Assembly (NCBI RefSeq): GCF_050409585.1
Contig: NZ_JBNUPE010000010.1
Coordinates: 1 to 64,000 of the forward strand
Direction of reading: 5' to 3'
Length of the DNA stretch: 64,000 nt
From: Facklamia sp050409585
GTDB lineage: Bacteria > Bacillota > Bacilli > Lactobacillales > Aerococcaceae
The notes under the pieces were generated by a model, which did no database searches, was not told the origin of the DNA, and worked only from the letters and a program-made list of their open reading frames with translations. Every line of letters begins with the position of its first letter. Position 1 is the stretch's first letter. Of this stretch, positions 46,673-55,300 are shown in pieces. The position numbers were made by a program, and so were the translations under genes.

Positions 46673-48140
46673 CTTTAGTCACTCTCAACTCCTCGTCCGC
46701 TTCCAATTCGATCGCTTCTTCTTTTGGATCGTCTACTTTATCGACCGGCTTTTCTTCTGTCGGTTTCGTATCTTCAGTTGGAGCTAGAGGAACATCTTTG
46801 TGTTCTGGTTCTTTAATCAACAAGTTTTGACCTACTATGATTAAGTTGGATTTTAAATTATTCCAATCAATAAGTTGTTTTACGGTAAGATTGAAATCAT
46901 TAGCTATCTGCCACAAAGTATCTCCTTTTTTGACAGTATAATATTCTACATTCTCGTCGGTTACTTTTAATTCTTGGCCAGTTTTTAACCATTCGCCTTT
47001 TTGAATGCCATTCCACTCTCTTAATTGGTCGACAGTTTTACCATGAGCTTTCGCAATTGCCCAAAGGGTGTCTCCGTGTTTGACGACATAAACACCACTT
47101 TTTGATGCTGTGACATTTTGATTTGTAAAATCTCCCCAATTGCTGTCTAATTTCTCGGCAATAAATTTGCGATATTGAGCAAGTTCACTGATCGAATATC
47201 CCGGACATGATGTTTGCATAAATTCTTTGTGACCTTTGATTGAGTTTCCTGACAAGTGTTTCAGCGGATTAGTTAATAACCATAAAATCAAATCTTGCTC
47301 AGCTTGATCCTGTGCTTTTGTATAGTTATATTTTGAACTTGCTTCCCTTGAAATATGCACTGATTCAGGGTTGACAGCGCCTGCGCCATAGCTGACAATA
47401 CTCAAATCATAGTTTTGAAAAATATTTCCTGCTCTATCTATAAAATAATGATAGCCGCCCAAATTCCAACCGTGATGATTTCGCCAATAATTCTCATGGT
47501 TTCTGATGACCTCGGCACCATATCCCTCGTTTTTTGTTGCTGTGTAATGTCTAATAATATATTTAATTTTGTGTAGCGAGCGTTTCGGATAAACACCGTG
47601 TCCCGGATAACCCAACGCTTGTTTCGTACGGTCGATTATTCTTGGTTTAGGATATTTTACTGTCATAGGCATTTTCTCCTTATCATATTGTTTCAAATCA
47701 TATTCATTGATTAAATTAATTAGTTTTACTCCATAAGTTGAATCTGTCGCATACGTACCCGCTAAAGCTCTTGCCTGCTGTTCGGGTGTCTTGGCACTTA
47801 AAACATCTTTGTATGCGACGTTTTTGCGATAGTCTGTAGATGTAAAGAAACTTGCATGATCCTTTACTGACAACTCCCAAGAAGCATACTTCCTAAAATC
47901 CCCCGGAACTTTAATTAGTTTTCCAGTAACTTCTTCTTTGGTAATCTTTGTGTATAATTCTCCTGCCCAAGGATAACTTGCCTTAATTCCAAATAAATTT
48001 TTGCCATTTTTAGCTAAGTCAGATTGACCGTAATTAGACTCTAAACACGCTTGCGCAATTCTAACGGAATTAAAAATAGGACTGGAATATTTTTCAACCA
48101 GTCCTGCAACCATTTCTATAAATTGTTCTCTATTCATCAT
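46641..48140 (-). CDS. prophage endolysin: glucosaminidase + amidase + two LysM domains
   Basis: 499 residues. Residues 1-150 form an endo-beta-N-acetylglucosaminidase domain (catalytic Glu34 in ACLESNYG, KNGKNLFGIKA). Residues about 185-330 form an Amidase_2 domain with zinc ligands in YIIRHYTATK, GGYHYFIDR and KGHKEF..SCPG. Two LysM repeats follow (about 349-395 and 402-445: VVKHGDTLWAIAK, TVKKGDTLWQIAN) and an acidic Pro/Glu/Lys-rich tail. Two catalytic activities in one protein cut different peptidoglycan bonds; no signal peptide, so holin-dependent. Overlaps the holin end by 11 bp. Confidence 0.93.
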   Translation of the reverse strand: MMNREQFIEMVAGLVEKYSSPIFNSVRIAQACLESNYGQSDLAKNGKNLFGIKASYPWAGELYTKITKEEVTGKLIKVPGDFRKYASWELSVKDHASFFTSTDYRKNVAYKDVLSAKTPEQQARALAGTYATDSTYGVKLINLINEYDLKQYDKEKMPMTVKYPKPRIIDRTKQALGYPGHGVYPKRSLHKIKYIIRHYTATKNEGYGAEVIRNHENYWRNHHGWNLGGYHYFIDRAGNIFQNYDLSIVSYGAGAVNPESVHISREASSKYNYTKAQDQAEQDLILWLLTNPLKHLSGNSIKGHKEFMQTSCPGYSISELAQYRKFIAEKLDSNWGDFTNQNVTASKSGVYVVKHGDTLWAIAKAHGKTVDQLREWNGIQKGEWLKTGQELKVTDENVEYYTVKKGDTLWQIANDFNLTVKQLIDWNNLKSNLIIVGQNLLIKEPEHKDVPLAPTEDTKPTEEKPVDKVDDPKEEAIELEADEELRVTKDGKIRIVKIG

Positions 48141-48582
48141 TTTTACCTTTTACTTTCGGATTCCGATAAGCATCATCAAGTGTCATAGTTACCTTGCTCA
48201 TATCAATCTCTGTGTTTTCACGATTTAACTTGTCAAAATATTGTGAAACAAAATTAGGCAAAGGGACTCCTGCTTGTCCTAAGTTTTCGATAACAGAAAT
48301 GCCATAAGTCGCTATATAAAAGACGACAAAACTAGTGGCAATTGATTTAAAACCAAGAACAGATAAAACTGGATAGACTGATAAAACTAGCGACACCACT
48401 AGCAAGTGTTTAATCAACCCTTGTAGCCCTTTTGTAGAATTAGCCACTTCACCTAAAAAACTTTTTGCATATCCCGTTACAAAATCTGCCACTACAAACC
48501 AAGCAAAAATAATAATATAAACATTGTGACTAATTGCTTGATACTGTTCAATTAATTTCTCTAATTCGAATTGTAATTCCAT
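48130..48582 (-). CDS. phage holin (phi LC3 / toxin-secretion holin family)
   Basis: 150 residues with three membrane helices (about 20-42, 58-80, 83-105). The motif DFVTGYAKS near helix 1 and GISVIENLGQAGVPLP after helix 3 are typical of the Holin_4/TcdE-like family. It forms membrane lesions that release the endolysin. A terminator lies just upstream, so the lysis genes depend on read-through or their own start. Confidence 0.92.
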   Translation of the reverse strand: MELQFELEKLIEQYQAISHNVYIIIFAWFVVADFVTGYAKSFLGEVANSTKGLQGLIKHLLVVSLVLSVYPVLSVLGFKSIATSFVVFYIATYGISVIENLGQAGVPLPNFVSQYFDKLNRENTEIDMSKVTMTLDDAYRNPKVKGKNDE

Positions 48583-48614
48583 CTTACTCCTTCTTTCTGA
48601 TTATTTTTACTATG

Positions 48615-48645
48615 CAAAAAGAGCCAGTTATCAAAAAACTAGCTC
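48615..48645 (-). terminator. terminator before the holin
   Basis: GAGCCAGTT (48621-48629) and AACTAGCTC (48637-48645), one mismatch, followed on the minus strand by TTTTTG. It separates the tail-fibre genes from the lysis cassette. Confidence 0.75.
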
Positions 48646-48671
48646 TTTTATCGATCAATATTTCTTTTGTT

Positions 48672-48875
48672 CTATCCTATTTGTTCGGCCGCTTGATCTT
48701 CCGCATTGTCCTCTCCTCCTTCATCAGAAATCGGTTCTGACTCCTCGTCTGCTTCAATTATTCCTAACTCGATACATCTCTGACGGACGGGCTCTCTCCA
48801 TAGTCCTGGCACTCTTTCGATAGTCCAACCTGTTCTATCGCTATGTCTTATTAAATTCACGAACATATTGACCAT
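48672..48875 (-). CDS. small phage protein of the baseplate/lysis border
   Basis: 67 residues; ATG overlaps the previous stop (TAATG) and GGAGG lies eight bases upstream. N-terminal basic-aromatic part (HSDRTGWTIERVPGLWREPVRQR) and an acidic C-terminal half. Proteins of this kind follow DUF1366-like genes in streptococcal/enterococcal phages; the function is unknown. Confidence 0.65.
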   Translation of the reverse strand: MVNMFVNLIRHSDRTGWTIERVPGLWREPVRQRCIELGIIEADEESEPISDEGGEDNAEDQAAEQIG

Positions 48876-49225
48876 TACTGCATACCTCCCATTAGACTTT
48901 CAGTTAATTCTCCAATAATCATCTGCATTTCAAGTTTTGCGCCTTCAACCTGTTTGGTCATTTCATCCTTTGCCTTTTGAGTTTCTTCTTCAATTTGATG
49001 TTTCGCTTCGATTAATTCTTCTTGAAGCCTCTTAATGGCATTCTCGGGGTTTAATCGGTCACGAATAACTTGTTTGCATAATTCAATGACTTCTTTGTCT
49101 GACTTGTTAGTCTGGTCGCCGATTAGTTCGATTGTGTCAAATGACGAATTGCGCCCCTCTGAATATTCCAAGTGAACGATTGTGTTGCCGTTTGGCATTA
49201 ATAATGACTCTTTTAATTTGTACAT
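48875..49225 (-). CDS. DUF1366-like phage protein
   Basis: 116 residues. The N-terminal half is a small beta domain (LLMPNGNTIVHLEYSEGRNSS), the C-terminal half a coiled coil of Glu/Lys/Gln repeats (QEELIEAKHQIEEETQKAK). It resembles DUF1366 proteins found behind receptor-binding proteins of Lactobacillales phages, probably a structural or assembly factor. Family assignment from recollection of the pattern. Confidence 0.6.
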   Translation of the reverse strand: MYKLKESLLMPNGNTIVHLEYSEGRNSSFDTIELIGDQTNKSDKEVIELCKQVIRDRLNPENAIKRLQEELIEAKHQIEEETQKAKDEMTKQVEGAKLEMQMIIGELTESLMGGMQ

Positions 49226-49243
49226 AATTTATTTCCTCCTAAA

Positions 49244-50935
49244 TTAAATTGTTCCGCCTAAATCACGAATTGCCTGTTTTAACTTTTCTAATTCACCAAC
49301 TGTTATAATATCTTTAACGTGCGGTATGTACGGTGTAGCCTTATCGCCATATTCCACTTTAATATCGCAATCGTCAGGATATGATAATTGAATGGTATCG
49401 GCATTTGATGGAGTAGTAACGGTTTTTTCTAGTGCAGATGGGCCACCAAAATAATCTCCAGAGATAAATTCTCCTCTACCATCATAAAAAACAAATCTTA
49501 AACAATCAGCTCCATCACCCGGCGCGGACGGACTTAAGTTTTTGCTTAAAGTGATAACTTTGTTAGACAAGATTTTATTTTTCGGTCCCAGCGAATGTGG
49601 TCCATAAGTTCCGGTTGTAATTCCATTTCTTGGATCTCTAAAAAAAGTGGATTTATTTTCTTGGTTTCTGCTATATAAATTCTCACTTTGAAAAGGACCC
49701 GCTTCAACTTTGTTAACTAGATCTTCAGGAGCCGGTGTCCAGTCTGTAGCGATTGAGCCTTTTGAAAGTTTAATTTTTATTTTTTCTCCTATATAGAAAA
49801 CATCAACTTTTTCTGGTACATTTACGCCTTCAGGTTTCACCAAAACCCGAATAAATTCTTCATTCTCATTTATTCTAATGGTTTTGGGGTTATCATAACT
49901 CCATTTGTAGGTTCTAACTCCATTTTTATTTATATTGTAAATATGTATAAAAGTCTTTAATTCTGAATATTCAGAATTATTAAACAATTGCAATTTATAT
50001 TCCCCGGTTGATACCTTTATATAATCGCTTCTATAGGTTGTGTTAGATGGATAGTCAACACCACTTTTAGGATTTCCATTTACAGACCCTATTTGCCAAT
50101 TAATCGGATTGTTTGATAATAGATTTGCAATACCAAGGTCGCTGTTGGTCGTTAAATACTTCCCCAACGGTTGATACCGACTGTCACTCTCTGACTTTGT
50201 TAGATATTCTCCTTTCGGTTGATAACCAAATTGGGCTTGTTGTTTTGTTAGGTAGTCTCTTTGAATATCTTGTTTTAATTGGGTGTCGTTGTAAACCGGA
50301 CCTTGTGGGCCTTGTGGACCAGTGCTTCCCCTCGGTCCAGTAGCACCTTGCGGACCTCTATCCCCCTTATCGCCTTTAGGTCCAATATTCCCTTTGTCTC
50401 CTTTCGGTCCAGCTGGACCTCTCGATGGCTTCTTTGTATCTTTCCCGTCGATAATCCATGTGCCATCTGAATCAATTTTAGGTGTCACTCTTGGAGTAAC
50501 TAAGTTTACTACTTCATCAGCCGATGCTTTTTCTACTTTGGGGACAATTCGATTAATTAATTCTTCGACGCCAACCATCTGAATAAGGTTTAAATCACTT
50601 GCTTTAGACGACGGTGTAATTCTCCAAAAATATCTGTGCTCAGATGGGAAAATGTACTTATTATCAACAACAAATTCCATGTAATATTGGTTTGCTGGAA
50701 GATCCCCATTGATAACAAAACTTACCACCCCGTCTGTCCCGACCGTGGTATTTGCAATTGTCAATTTCTCTTTAAAGTTAGTTGTCAGTAAAACGATTTC
50801 TACTGGTTTACCACTCAGTTTTAAATCATCTCGGTCATAATCGACCAATTTAAACTTCAGTGTAGTTTTATCTCCCTGTTTAATAACAGTTCCTGTATTG
50901 AGGTCTTGGACGGATAGTATTCCGTGTCCTTGCAT
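49244..50935 (-). CDS. BppU-type baseplate protein with collagen-like repeats, host receptor binding
   Basis: 563 residues. Residues 1-150 form a BppU N-terminal domain as in lactococcal phages ([25 protein letters not shown]). Residues near 178-220 hold about 14 Gly-X-Y triplets ([19 protein letters not shown]...), a trimerising collagen-like rod. The C-terminal half is beta-rich ([18 protein letters not shown]) and likely a receptor-binding module. Ribosome site GGAGGGG. Together with Dit and Tal this builds the baseplate. Confidence 0.88.
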   Translation of the reverse strand: MQGHGILSVQDLNTGTVIKQGDKTTLKFKLVDYDRDDLKLSGKPVEIVLLTTNFKEKLTIANTTVGTDGVVSFVINGDLPANQYYMEFVVDNKYIFPSEHRYFWRITPSSKASDLNLIQMVGVEELINRIVPKVEKASADEVVNLVTPRVTPKIDSDGTWIIDGKDTKKPSRGPAGPKGDKGNIGPKGDKGDRGPQGATGPRGSTGPQGPQGPVYNDTQLKQDIQRDYLTKQQAQFGYQPKGEYLTKSESDSRYQPLGKYLTTNSDLGIANLLSNNPINWQIGSVNGNPKSGVDYPSNTTYRSDYIKVSTGEYKLQLFNNSEYSELKTFIHIYNINKNGVRTYKWSYDNPKTIRINENEEFIRVLVKPEGVNVPEKVDVFYIGEKIKIKLSKGSIATDWTPAPEDLVNKVEAGPFQSENLYSRNQENKSTFFRDPRNGITTGTYGPHSLGPKNKILSNKVITLSKNLSPSAPGDGADCLRFVFYDGRGEFISGDYFGGPSALEKTVTTPSNADTIQLSYPDDCDIKVEYGDKATPYIPHVKDIITVGELEKLKQAIRDLGGTI

Positions 50936-50936
50936 A

Positions 50937-51083
50937 TTACCCCTCCGTTTCTTCTAACTGTTTCTTTAATTCTTCTATTTCGTCATCTTTAGCTTGTATT
51001 TGATTCGATAGTTGATTGATAATATCATTCTTTGATTCGATCGTTTTTGCTAAAATATATGCCATTTCTTCGACTGTATTCAT
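50937..51083 (-). CDS. 48-residue coiled-coil phage peptide
   Basis: ATG at 51083 with AAGGAGGATTTCT upstream; 48 residues (MNTVEEMAYILAKTIESKND to ELKKQLEETEG). The whole peptide is a heptad-like charged helix. The TAA is followed at once by the BppU ATG (TAATATG). Likely a small baseplate or assembly factor; no family recognised. Confidence 0.7.
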   Translation of the reverse strand: MNTVEEMAYILAKTIESKNDIINQLSNQIQAKDDEIEELKKQLEETEG

Positions 51084-51094
51084 AGAAATCCTCC

Positions 51095-54000
51095 TTATAA
51101 TTTTCTCCATGGCGAGCTTCTGCCATCAGTTACATAGACACCACTTCCAGTAATTAAAAGCCCAGCATAACCGTTTGGATTTAGTATTGTTACACCTTTT
51201 ATACCACTTACCGAACCTTCGCCAATTTCGAATCCATGAGTTGCTCTTTCGTCCCCGAAAATAGTGTTAACTAAATACGTGTTCCCGTTAGTCCCATCTA
51301 CAGCAAGCGCACGAATTGAACTTCTGGAATTTCTAGGAAAATAACTTATCCCAAAATAACTGTTTTTCTCTGGACGGAAAGAAATACCGTTTTTTCCGTA
51401 TAAAGCACCTCCATCTGATACGTTCGTTACATACTCTAGACTTCCTAATTTTATTCCTTTTTCGAAGAAGTCGATTCCGTCGTCGTCAAAATAAGTTGAT
51501 GATCTTCCCAAATTATCAACTACCGATACCCCATCACCAGTTATTTTTAGTTTGGATTTAATGCCGTCAAATACATTTTGAACCCATGTTGCGGAGTAAC
51601 CAGTCATCCTATTTACATTTAAACTATCAACAATTGCTTCAGCTATTACTGCTTTATTGGCTTTCAAACTATCTGTAGTTAAATTTTTAGTGAAAATATT
51701 GTTAGCAAAGGCATCGTCCATTACTGTTGTGCCGTCTAATCTGATTTGATCACCTTTAAAGTACAAGCCTTTTTCTCCTAAGTTGATGCGAGAAATAGCT
51801 CCTGCTTGACCAAAAAGCGCGAAATCAATACTATCTTGCTGTTGAGTGAAAGCTGATTTAAAAGCAGTGTTTTCTGATAACGGAGGGAAATAATCGGTTG
51901 CTGTGGAATTTTGTTCAATCTGCATTTTTGCCATCTTCACAAAATTTTTAGGTACAGTACTAAGAAATACTATGTATAAATATTTTTGGAATTGAGGAAT
52001 AATGATGTTTTCAATTTTCGACGGGCTGGTGTGACTAGCAATCAAATTTAAAGGAAGGTATTCATTCAAACCACTCGAAGTAAAACAATACATTAAATGG
52101 TTGTTTAAGTAATGTTTATTGTCAAAAGAGATTGAATATGGTTTCTCGCTCTCAACCTCTATTGCGATTGTGTAATGGTTATTGTTCTTGCTTATAAAAT
52201 AAGCTTTTCCGTCGCCATCTGGTCTAAACTTAAACCCCCAACCTTCCATAATATTCTCATGGGCAATGTTTTTATGTATCTCTAATTTAGGATTAGAAAT
52301 TTCATGTTGAAAAATATTACTTGTCATCAAATACCTTGCGGTACTGTCCGGCGTTGAAATGATTTGTTCCATACTTTTAACAGTGTTAGTTAGTTGGTTT
52401 ATCCCAGCAACTTTTCCTTCACTAACTTGAGAAATTGTTTGATTTATCGAATCAACAGTTGCTTTTATGACAGTATTTTTATAAGTTGAACCATCTACGT
52501 AATTTTTGAGTTCAGCTTTAACCTTTCCTGCTTCTGCATTGAATGTAGTAGATACAAATGATTTGTTAGCTAGATCATCCCACCCATTTATATTTTTAGA
52601 CGGGTTTGTTTTTATTGATGAAATATTAGTGTTTATTCCATTAATACCCTTTTCGTAAGTCGCCGCTTTGACATACCCTTTCAACATTGTGTCAATATAC
52701 TGACTTTTAGTGTAAGATGCAGACGCTTCTATTAATGCTTGCTTATATTTATCACCCTTAATCTCTTGAATATCTGCTTTAATTCCTTTGCTTCCTACAT
52801 CAATTTGAGTTGAAACAAAAGATTTGCTCGCTAAGTCGTCCCACCCCTTTATATTATTTAGTGGGTCTGTTTTTATTTCAGAAATGCTTGCTTGGATACC
52901 ATCAATTCCTGTTTCATAAGTAGATTGTTTAACATATTCATCAAGAGTCACATCAATGTAATCAACCTTTAAAGAATCTATTGTTTCAGTTATTGTTTTG
53001 TCAGAATAACTTTTCAAAGCTTTTTCCATCAACCCATCTAACTCTTGTGCTCTAGCTATCGCTTCTGCCTTTTTCTGTTCAACATCAGCGCTTACTATTA
53101 AGTCCAATCTTTTCGCTTCGTTTACAGCTTCTTGATATTTTTGTAAAGCTATCTCTTGTGCCTTTTTATTAGCTTTTCCAAGCGTTTCGAGACCAGCATC
53201 TGCGATCGCTTGGTTAGCTCGTTTTTCGGCGTTTCGTATATCTTGTAGTAGTTCTTTTGTTTTCGATTCTATCAGTTTAAATTGGGATTCAAATTTTTCT
53301 TTATTGATTGTTTTCTCTACCCAATCTAATTTCCCATCAACCATTTCATACTGCCAAACAGATCCATTCGATTTAAACCATAGATCACCCTCATCAGGAT
53401 TTTGTGGTTCATCATCTGAATAGTAGTTAGTGTTTTTGCCATTTGCAGACTTGAGGGCGGTAACTGCTGTCTTGTTAACTTCATCAAATTTAAAGGCTAA
53501 GTTGTTAGCCGTGTTGATTTGATTTCTAACCAAACTTCCTTGGTAAACGCCTAGAGTAATTTCTTTGTAACGACAGTTTAATAAATCGTATTCAATTGAA
53601 ACCACTCTTGCTTTTACAAACAAATCAAATTCTTCTTCATAAACTTCTATGGTGTCACCTAAATTCACAGATTCTAAAGATCGATAATCTTTATATTCTT
53701 CCGTCATATTTAAAGTGACGAAATTCACCTTGTAAGTCGCTTTAGGTTTGTCTATACCACTCTCAAAAGCTTTATGACAAGCTTGACGCATTTCTGAATA
53801 GATTCTTTGCTTTTCTTGATCAGAAAGCTTTTCGAAATCTCCTTCAAATTCGCTTTTAACTTCAATCTCTTTAATCATTGGATGTGGATAGTTACTAATT
53901 AAAGGACTATCTACGTATTTTTCAGGTAATGAAATTCCGTTAGGGCCTTTTGGTAAAATCCTAGTGGCCACGTTGTCAATATCGATTTCTCTTTCAAAAC

Positions 54001-54598
54001 CAGTAAGATTTTTTCGTGAACGTATAGAATCTTTTAAATTCTTGCCAATTCGTTTGTTCATCGATAACGTAAAACGCAATCGTTTTAATTCTCCACCAAA
54101 CCGATTGATGAACGTATTGTCATCGTTTCCTATAATGGCTTGCATCGGATTCTTCCTAACGATACGTATATTTGCCTGCTTATTAATATCGCTAAATAAT
54201 TTAAAACGATGTGGGTATTGAGTGTTCATTGATATATGATCCATAGCCGTTTGACCTGTCAAGCCAACGATATTAATATCTTCAATGAAGTTATCAATTA
54301 GATCGTATGTAATGTGTTCTGCATAAATTTCATAGTTTCTTAAAGTGACTTTGATTTTGCGAATGCGGAAATAATCTTCTTCATCATTCATATCGGTGAT
54401 TTTTAAAATATCTAGCTCATTAGGCAACTTACTCTTATCTACTTTTTTTGAACGATGAGGAATCAATATTTTTATAAATTGTTCTCCATTTAATGTGGAG
54501 TGATATGTAGCTTCTTTCGCCCAATTATCTAATATTGGTCGTCCCACTCCTGCCAATTCTTTATTAGTGATGGCGGATTTATTAAATACAGAAATCAT
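51095..54598 (-). CDS. tail-associated protein Tal with prophage endopeptidase-type N-terminus
   Basis: 1167 residues. Residues 1-380 match the Prophage_tail (baseplate hub, gp27-like) domain (YFRIRKIKVTLRNYEIYAEHITYDLIDNF). Residues about 440-560 form an Ala/Glu/Lys coiled coil (KKAQEIALQKYQEAV). Two tandem copies of a segment (GI.GI...IS.IKT.P..NI.GWDDLA.KSFVST) lie near 545-690. The C-terminal part is beta-rich. It forms the tail tip needle and often digests peptidoglycan. ATGA overlap with Dit (54595-54598). Confidence 0.9.
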   Translation of the reverse strand: MISVFNKSAITNKELAGVGRPILDNWAKEATYHSTLNGEQFIKILIPHRSKKVDKSKLPNELDILKITDMNDEEDYFRIRKIKVTLRNYEIYAEHITYDLIDNFIEDINIVGLTGQTAMDHISMNTQYPHRFKLFSDINKQANIRIVRKNPMQAIIGNDDNTFINRFGGELKRLRFTLSMNKRIGKNLKDSIRSRKNLTGFEREIDIDNVATRILPKGPNGISLPEKYVDSPLISNYPHPMIKEIEVKSEFEGDFEKLSDQEKQRIYSEMRQACHKAFESGIDKPKATYKVNFVTLNMTEEYKDYRSLESVNLGDTIEVYEEEFDLFVKARVVSIEYDLLNCRYKEITLGVYQGSLVRNQINTANNLAFKFDEVNKTAVTALKSANGKNTNYYSDDEPQNPDEGDLWFKSNGSVWQYEMVDGKLDWVEKTINKEKFESQFKLIESKTKELLQDIRNAEKRANQAIADAGLETLGKANKKAQEIALQKYQEAVNEAKRLDLIVSADVEQKKAEAIARAQELDGLMEKALKSYSDKTITETIDSLKVDYIDVTLDEYVKQSTYETGIDGIQASISEIKTDPLNNIKGWDDLASKSFVSTQIDVGSKGIKADIQEIKGDKYKQALIEASASYTKSQYIDTMLKGYVKAATYEKGINGINTNISSIKTNPSKNINGWDDLANKSFVSTTFNAEAGKVKAELKNYVDGSTYKNTVIKATVDSINQTISQVSEGKVAGINQLTNTVKSMEQIISTPDSTARYLMTSNIFQHEISNPKLEIHKNIAHENIMEGWGFKFRPDGDGKAYFISKNNNHYTIAIEVESEKPYSISFDNKHYLNNHLMYCFTSSGLNEYLPLNLIASHTSPSKIENIIIPQFQKYLYIVFLSTVPKNFVKMAKMQIEQNSTATDYFPPLSENTAFKSAFTQQQDSIDFALFGQAGAISRINLGEKGLYFKGDQIRLDGTTVMDDAFANNIFTKNLTTDSLKANKAVIAEAIVDSLNVNRMTGYSATWVQNVFDGIKSKLKITGDGVSVVDNLGRSSTYFDDDGIDFFEKGIKLGSLEYVTNVSDGGALYGKNGISFRPEKNSYFGISYFPRNSRSSIRALAVDGTNGNTYLVNTIFGDERATHGFEIGEGSVSGIKGVTILNPNGYAGLLITGSGVYVTDGRSSPWRKL

Positions 54599-55299
54599 AA
54601 GAAGCGCTCCTTAAACTCGACTTCAATCGATGTAACATTGCCTTGAGTAGTGATTATATTTTTGCCAATCGGCAATACCGGGAAGGATTTTGTGTGTATT
54701 TTTTCAGCTGACGAATTGGGCGTTAAAGGATTGTAGTAGTCTAACTTTTCGCAATCGATAACCATTTCATCTAACATTCCTTCAATTGTCATTGATAGGT
54801 CATTCACTTTCAAAACCACATCACCTATGCCCTTTATTTTTATAATAGGCAAAGCGTGATATGTTCCTCTATTATTAACCTCTACCAAATTAATACCTTT
54901 AGTTATATTAAGATACTTATAGTATTCAAAAGGGTCTAAAACCATATCGATATTAAAAGCACCCTTTTGATAAAACTCGTTCTCAATATCACCTATTTTT
55001 GCGGACTTAACACGGTGATAAAATTCCGGATCATCACCAAAGATCATATTAAAAGAGCGTTTATTTAAAAACGCCCCTTTGAATTCTCTTAATTTAGGCT
55101 TTAGATTTTCCTCAAGAATGTTCACATTTAAAGTAAGTTGCCTGTTTTTCAAAGCTCCAAATTCAGTTAATCCACCATCCAACAAGTCAACGTTATCATG
55201 GTGGACAACTTCTCTTTCGGTGGTTGGGATAAACGGTCTTTCAACAAGACAAAGATTATGGTGGCTTAAAACTATTTCATCAAAAAACACATCTAACAT
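54595..55299 (-). CDS. distal tail protein Dit
   Basis: 234 residues of the siphovirus tail component/Dit family: R..TLNVNILEENLKPKLREFKGAF around 60-85 and GEYYKYLN-like end of the belt domain, with a C-terminal beta domain that includes MTIEGMLDEMVIDCEK. Dit forms the hub ring linking tail tube and Tal. Directly between tape measure and Tal as expected. Confidence 0.9.
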   Translation of the reverse strand: MLDVFFDEIVLSHHNLCLVERPFIPTTEREVVHHDNVDLLDGGLTEFGALKNRQLTLNVNILEENLKPKLREFKGAFLNKRSFNMIFGDDPEFYHRVKSAKIGDIENEFYQKGAFNIDMVLDPFEYYKYLNITKGINLVEVNNRGTYHALPIIKIKGIGDVVLKVNDLSMTIEGMLDEMVIDCEKLDYYNPLTPNSSAEKIHTKSFPVLPIGKNIITTQGNVTSIEVEFKERFL

Positions 55300-55300
55300 T

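Noticed and set aside
50279..50582. Plus-strand frames with Pro/Leu/Gly repeats opposite the BppU gene
   Set aside because: They are antisense reads of the collagen-like GXY repeat.
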